Shown here piece after piece: positions 62,553 through 64,000 of a stretch of 64,000 bases of DNA. The notes beneath the pieces were generated by a model that worked only from the letters and a program-made list of their open reading frames with translations, was not told the origin of the DNA and searched no databases. This stretch comes from Callipepla californica brunnescens. Its lineage: Eukaryota; Chordata; Aves; Galliformes; Odontophoridae. Every line of letters begins with the position of its first letter. Positions within the stretch are counted from its first letter, which is position 1. The stretch covers positions 14,410,501 through 14,474,500 of the forward strand of contig JALIRH010000014.1 of NCBI GenBank assembly GCA_023055505.1, read 5' to 3'. The position numbers and the translations under genes are program-made.

Positions 62553-64000
62553 GTGAGTATGACACAGCGTGTTGTTTTACTCCCAGCTCTGGCTGGGTTT
62601 GGTCTCTGTGCAAAGTATGCCACTCTGTCCATGCAGTGGTTCTGGAAATGCTTTATTTGCCATTGGAGCTCTGCACATTGTTTTTTCTCTAACCGTGAGA
62701 GCGGGGAAAGGAGCTGAAGATCTTCATGGGCCCCATTAAGAGTTTCACATGGCTTCCTATCCCTTATTCCTTCTTTCCACATCAGAGATGGGCTCCGTTC
62801 TCCTCTAGAAGCTGTGTTCATTGTCCATCCTGCTGCAGAGCAGTGGGGCAGAGCTGGGCTGCACTTACAGACACGAATGCCAGCATCCACAGCAATGCTT
62901 GTCCCACGCTTTAATCTACTGATAACTATGTGCTTATTTTCTTATGGTTGATCTTTGTCCAGATTTCATTTTACTCGCATCATTTTGCTTTTATTTACAT
63001 ATATGTATGTATTCATATGCTTTTACACAAGAATAAGAAAAAGGTTCATAAGGATCTTGGTAGGAAAGGATTGAGGAACAAGGCTGGCAGAGCCGAGCCC
63101 AAGTAGGTCTACCAACCACTGCCTGGCTTTGAAAATCACTGCGGTTCTATCTCCAGCATTCAGGATTGGATTGGATATGAAACTTATTGATACCATCTGG
63201 CCCAGATTATTTTTTATTTCTTAATTTAATCTGTCTTCTTCCTCGAGTTCCGCTGGTAGCTTTGTTGAGCTGCTTTTGAAAGATGTCACAGCAAGTCATC
63301 ACATCAACGGGAAGATAAATAACTCTGGATGTATCCAGCACTGCTCACAAATGTGCGTGTCTATGGGAGGTGGGGTTGGGACAGTGCATGTCAGTGAAGA
63401 CAAATGTTATCAGCAGGAATGATGGATTAAAAGAAAATAGCACTTGGATTTGTTCTGGAGGGGTTGCACGTGATGGAGGTGAGATGAGGATATTGGGAAA
63501 CAGCTACAGATGTGTCGGTGTCTGCTGCTAAATCTGTCCCTAATTAATACCTGAGAGCAGCATGGACATGTGGTTATTGCACACAGGAGTGTGGCTTGTG
63601 TGGATGTTGGGGTGGTGATTTTTGGAGGCCTGAGACAGCAGTTCTTGTTGGGCTGTTCCAGGCAAGACTGAGCACTTTGAGGATCTGTGAAGGGCACTGC
63701 GGGGCTGCACCTAACGAGGGATGGAACAAACATACCCAGCACAAGTGCAATGCCAGGGAAAATGTGAGAGCACGTGTCCTCACTGCTCTGGGGAGGAAAG
63801 AAGGAGCCAAAGCAGGATACAGGGACCTCTGTGCCCTGCAATTCGTGCTGGTTTCTCTCTTAAACACTTCCTTATACCTCTGAACATTTTTATAATCCAG
63901 ACCAGCTCCCTGTGGGATGGCCGCTGCGTATTTATTACCCTGGCTTAGCTGATTCTGTTCTCACTGACAATGCAGATGTTTAGACAAATGATGGGATTGA
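62553..64000 (+). other. COL23A1: COL23A1 intron, 5' portion, running off the window
   Basis: Starts with donor GTGAGT. No further Gly-X-Y exon with splice sites was found before the end of the window. No known repeat is recognised. Confidence 0.75.

Noticed and set aside
62354..62890. Antisense open frame of about 178 codons overlapping the GEAGDIGPR exon
   Set aside because: Shadow of the coding exon and GC-richer intron; no recognisable protein features.
63120..63220. Possible CR1 fragment (GGATTGGATTGG... segment)
   Set aside because: Too little similarity to the CR1 3' end and no terminal octamers.
1..64000. CRISPR arrays, operons, phage or other prokaryotic systems
   Set aside because: The DNA is vertebrate intronic sequence with CR1 LINEs and GT-AG introns; no regularly spaced repeats or tightly packed genes exist.

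Overview
The window is vertebrate nuclear DNA from a bird, most likely chicken or a close galliform relative. Three fragments carry the 3'-end signature of the avian LINE CR1: the minus-strand copy near 0.5 kb, and plus-strand copies near 15.9 kb and 34.4 kb. The rest is intron-like: AT-rich with many homopolymer runs, stop codons in all frames, and no bacterial-style operons, ribosome binding sites or terminators. No CRISPR array, rRNA or convincing tRNA was seen.

The only protein-coding signal found is a set of six short collagen exons on the plus strand between 40.27 and 62.55 kb. Each is flanked by a good AG acceptor and GT donor, and all encode uninterrupted Gly-X-Y. Their lengths are 45, 8, 27, 27, 27 and 27 bp. 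Joined in order they give 54 residues. These match, from memory, the start of the first collagenous domain of the type XXIII collagen alpha-1 chain (COL23A1), a single-pass type II transmembrane collagen. The blocks GRRGKPGRRG, GQSGRDGYP and GPLGLDGKP are the diagnostic ones. Exon phases fit exactly: phase 1 into the 45-bp exon and out of it, the 8-bp microexon changes phase from 1 to 0, then four phase-0 27-bp exons.

Layout: 1 to 40265 is the 3' part of a long intron, with no exon recognised in it. Introns of about 5.8, 3.5, 11.0, 1.4 and 0.5 kb follow between the six exons. 62553 to the end is the start of the next intron. The upstream exon (cytoplasmic, membrane and furin-site region) and the later collagenous exons lie outside the window or were not seen.

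No new biological system is evident. The most checkable points are the 8-bp microexon, whose skipping would give a frameshift and a stop four exons later; a perfect 13-bp hairpin; a 9-bp palindrome-like pair of bZIP-like sites; a tandem homeodomain-type site; a doubled CR1 3' end; and several intronic blocks that look like candidate regulatory elements. All regulatory suggestions are inference from motif appearance.
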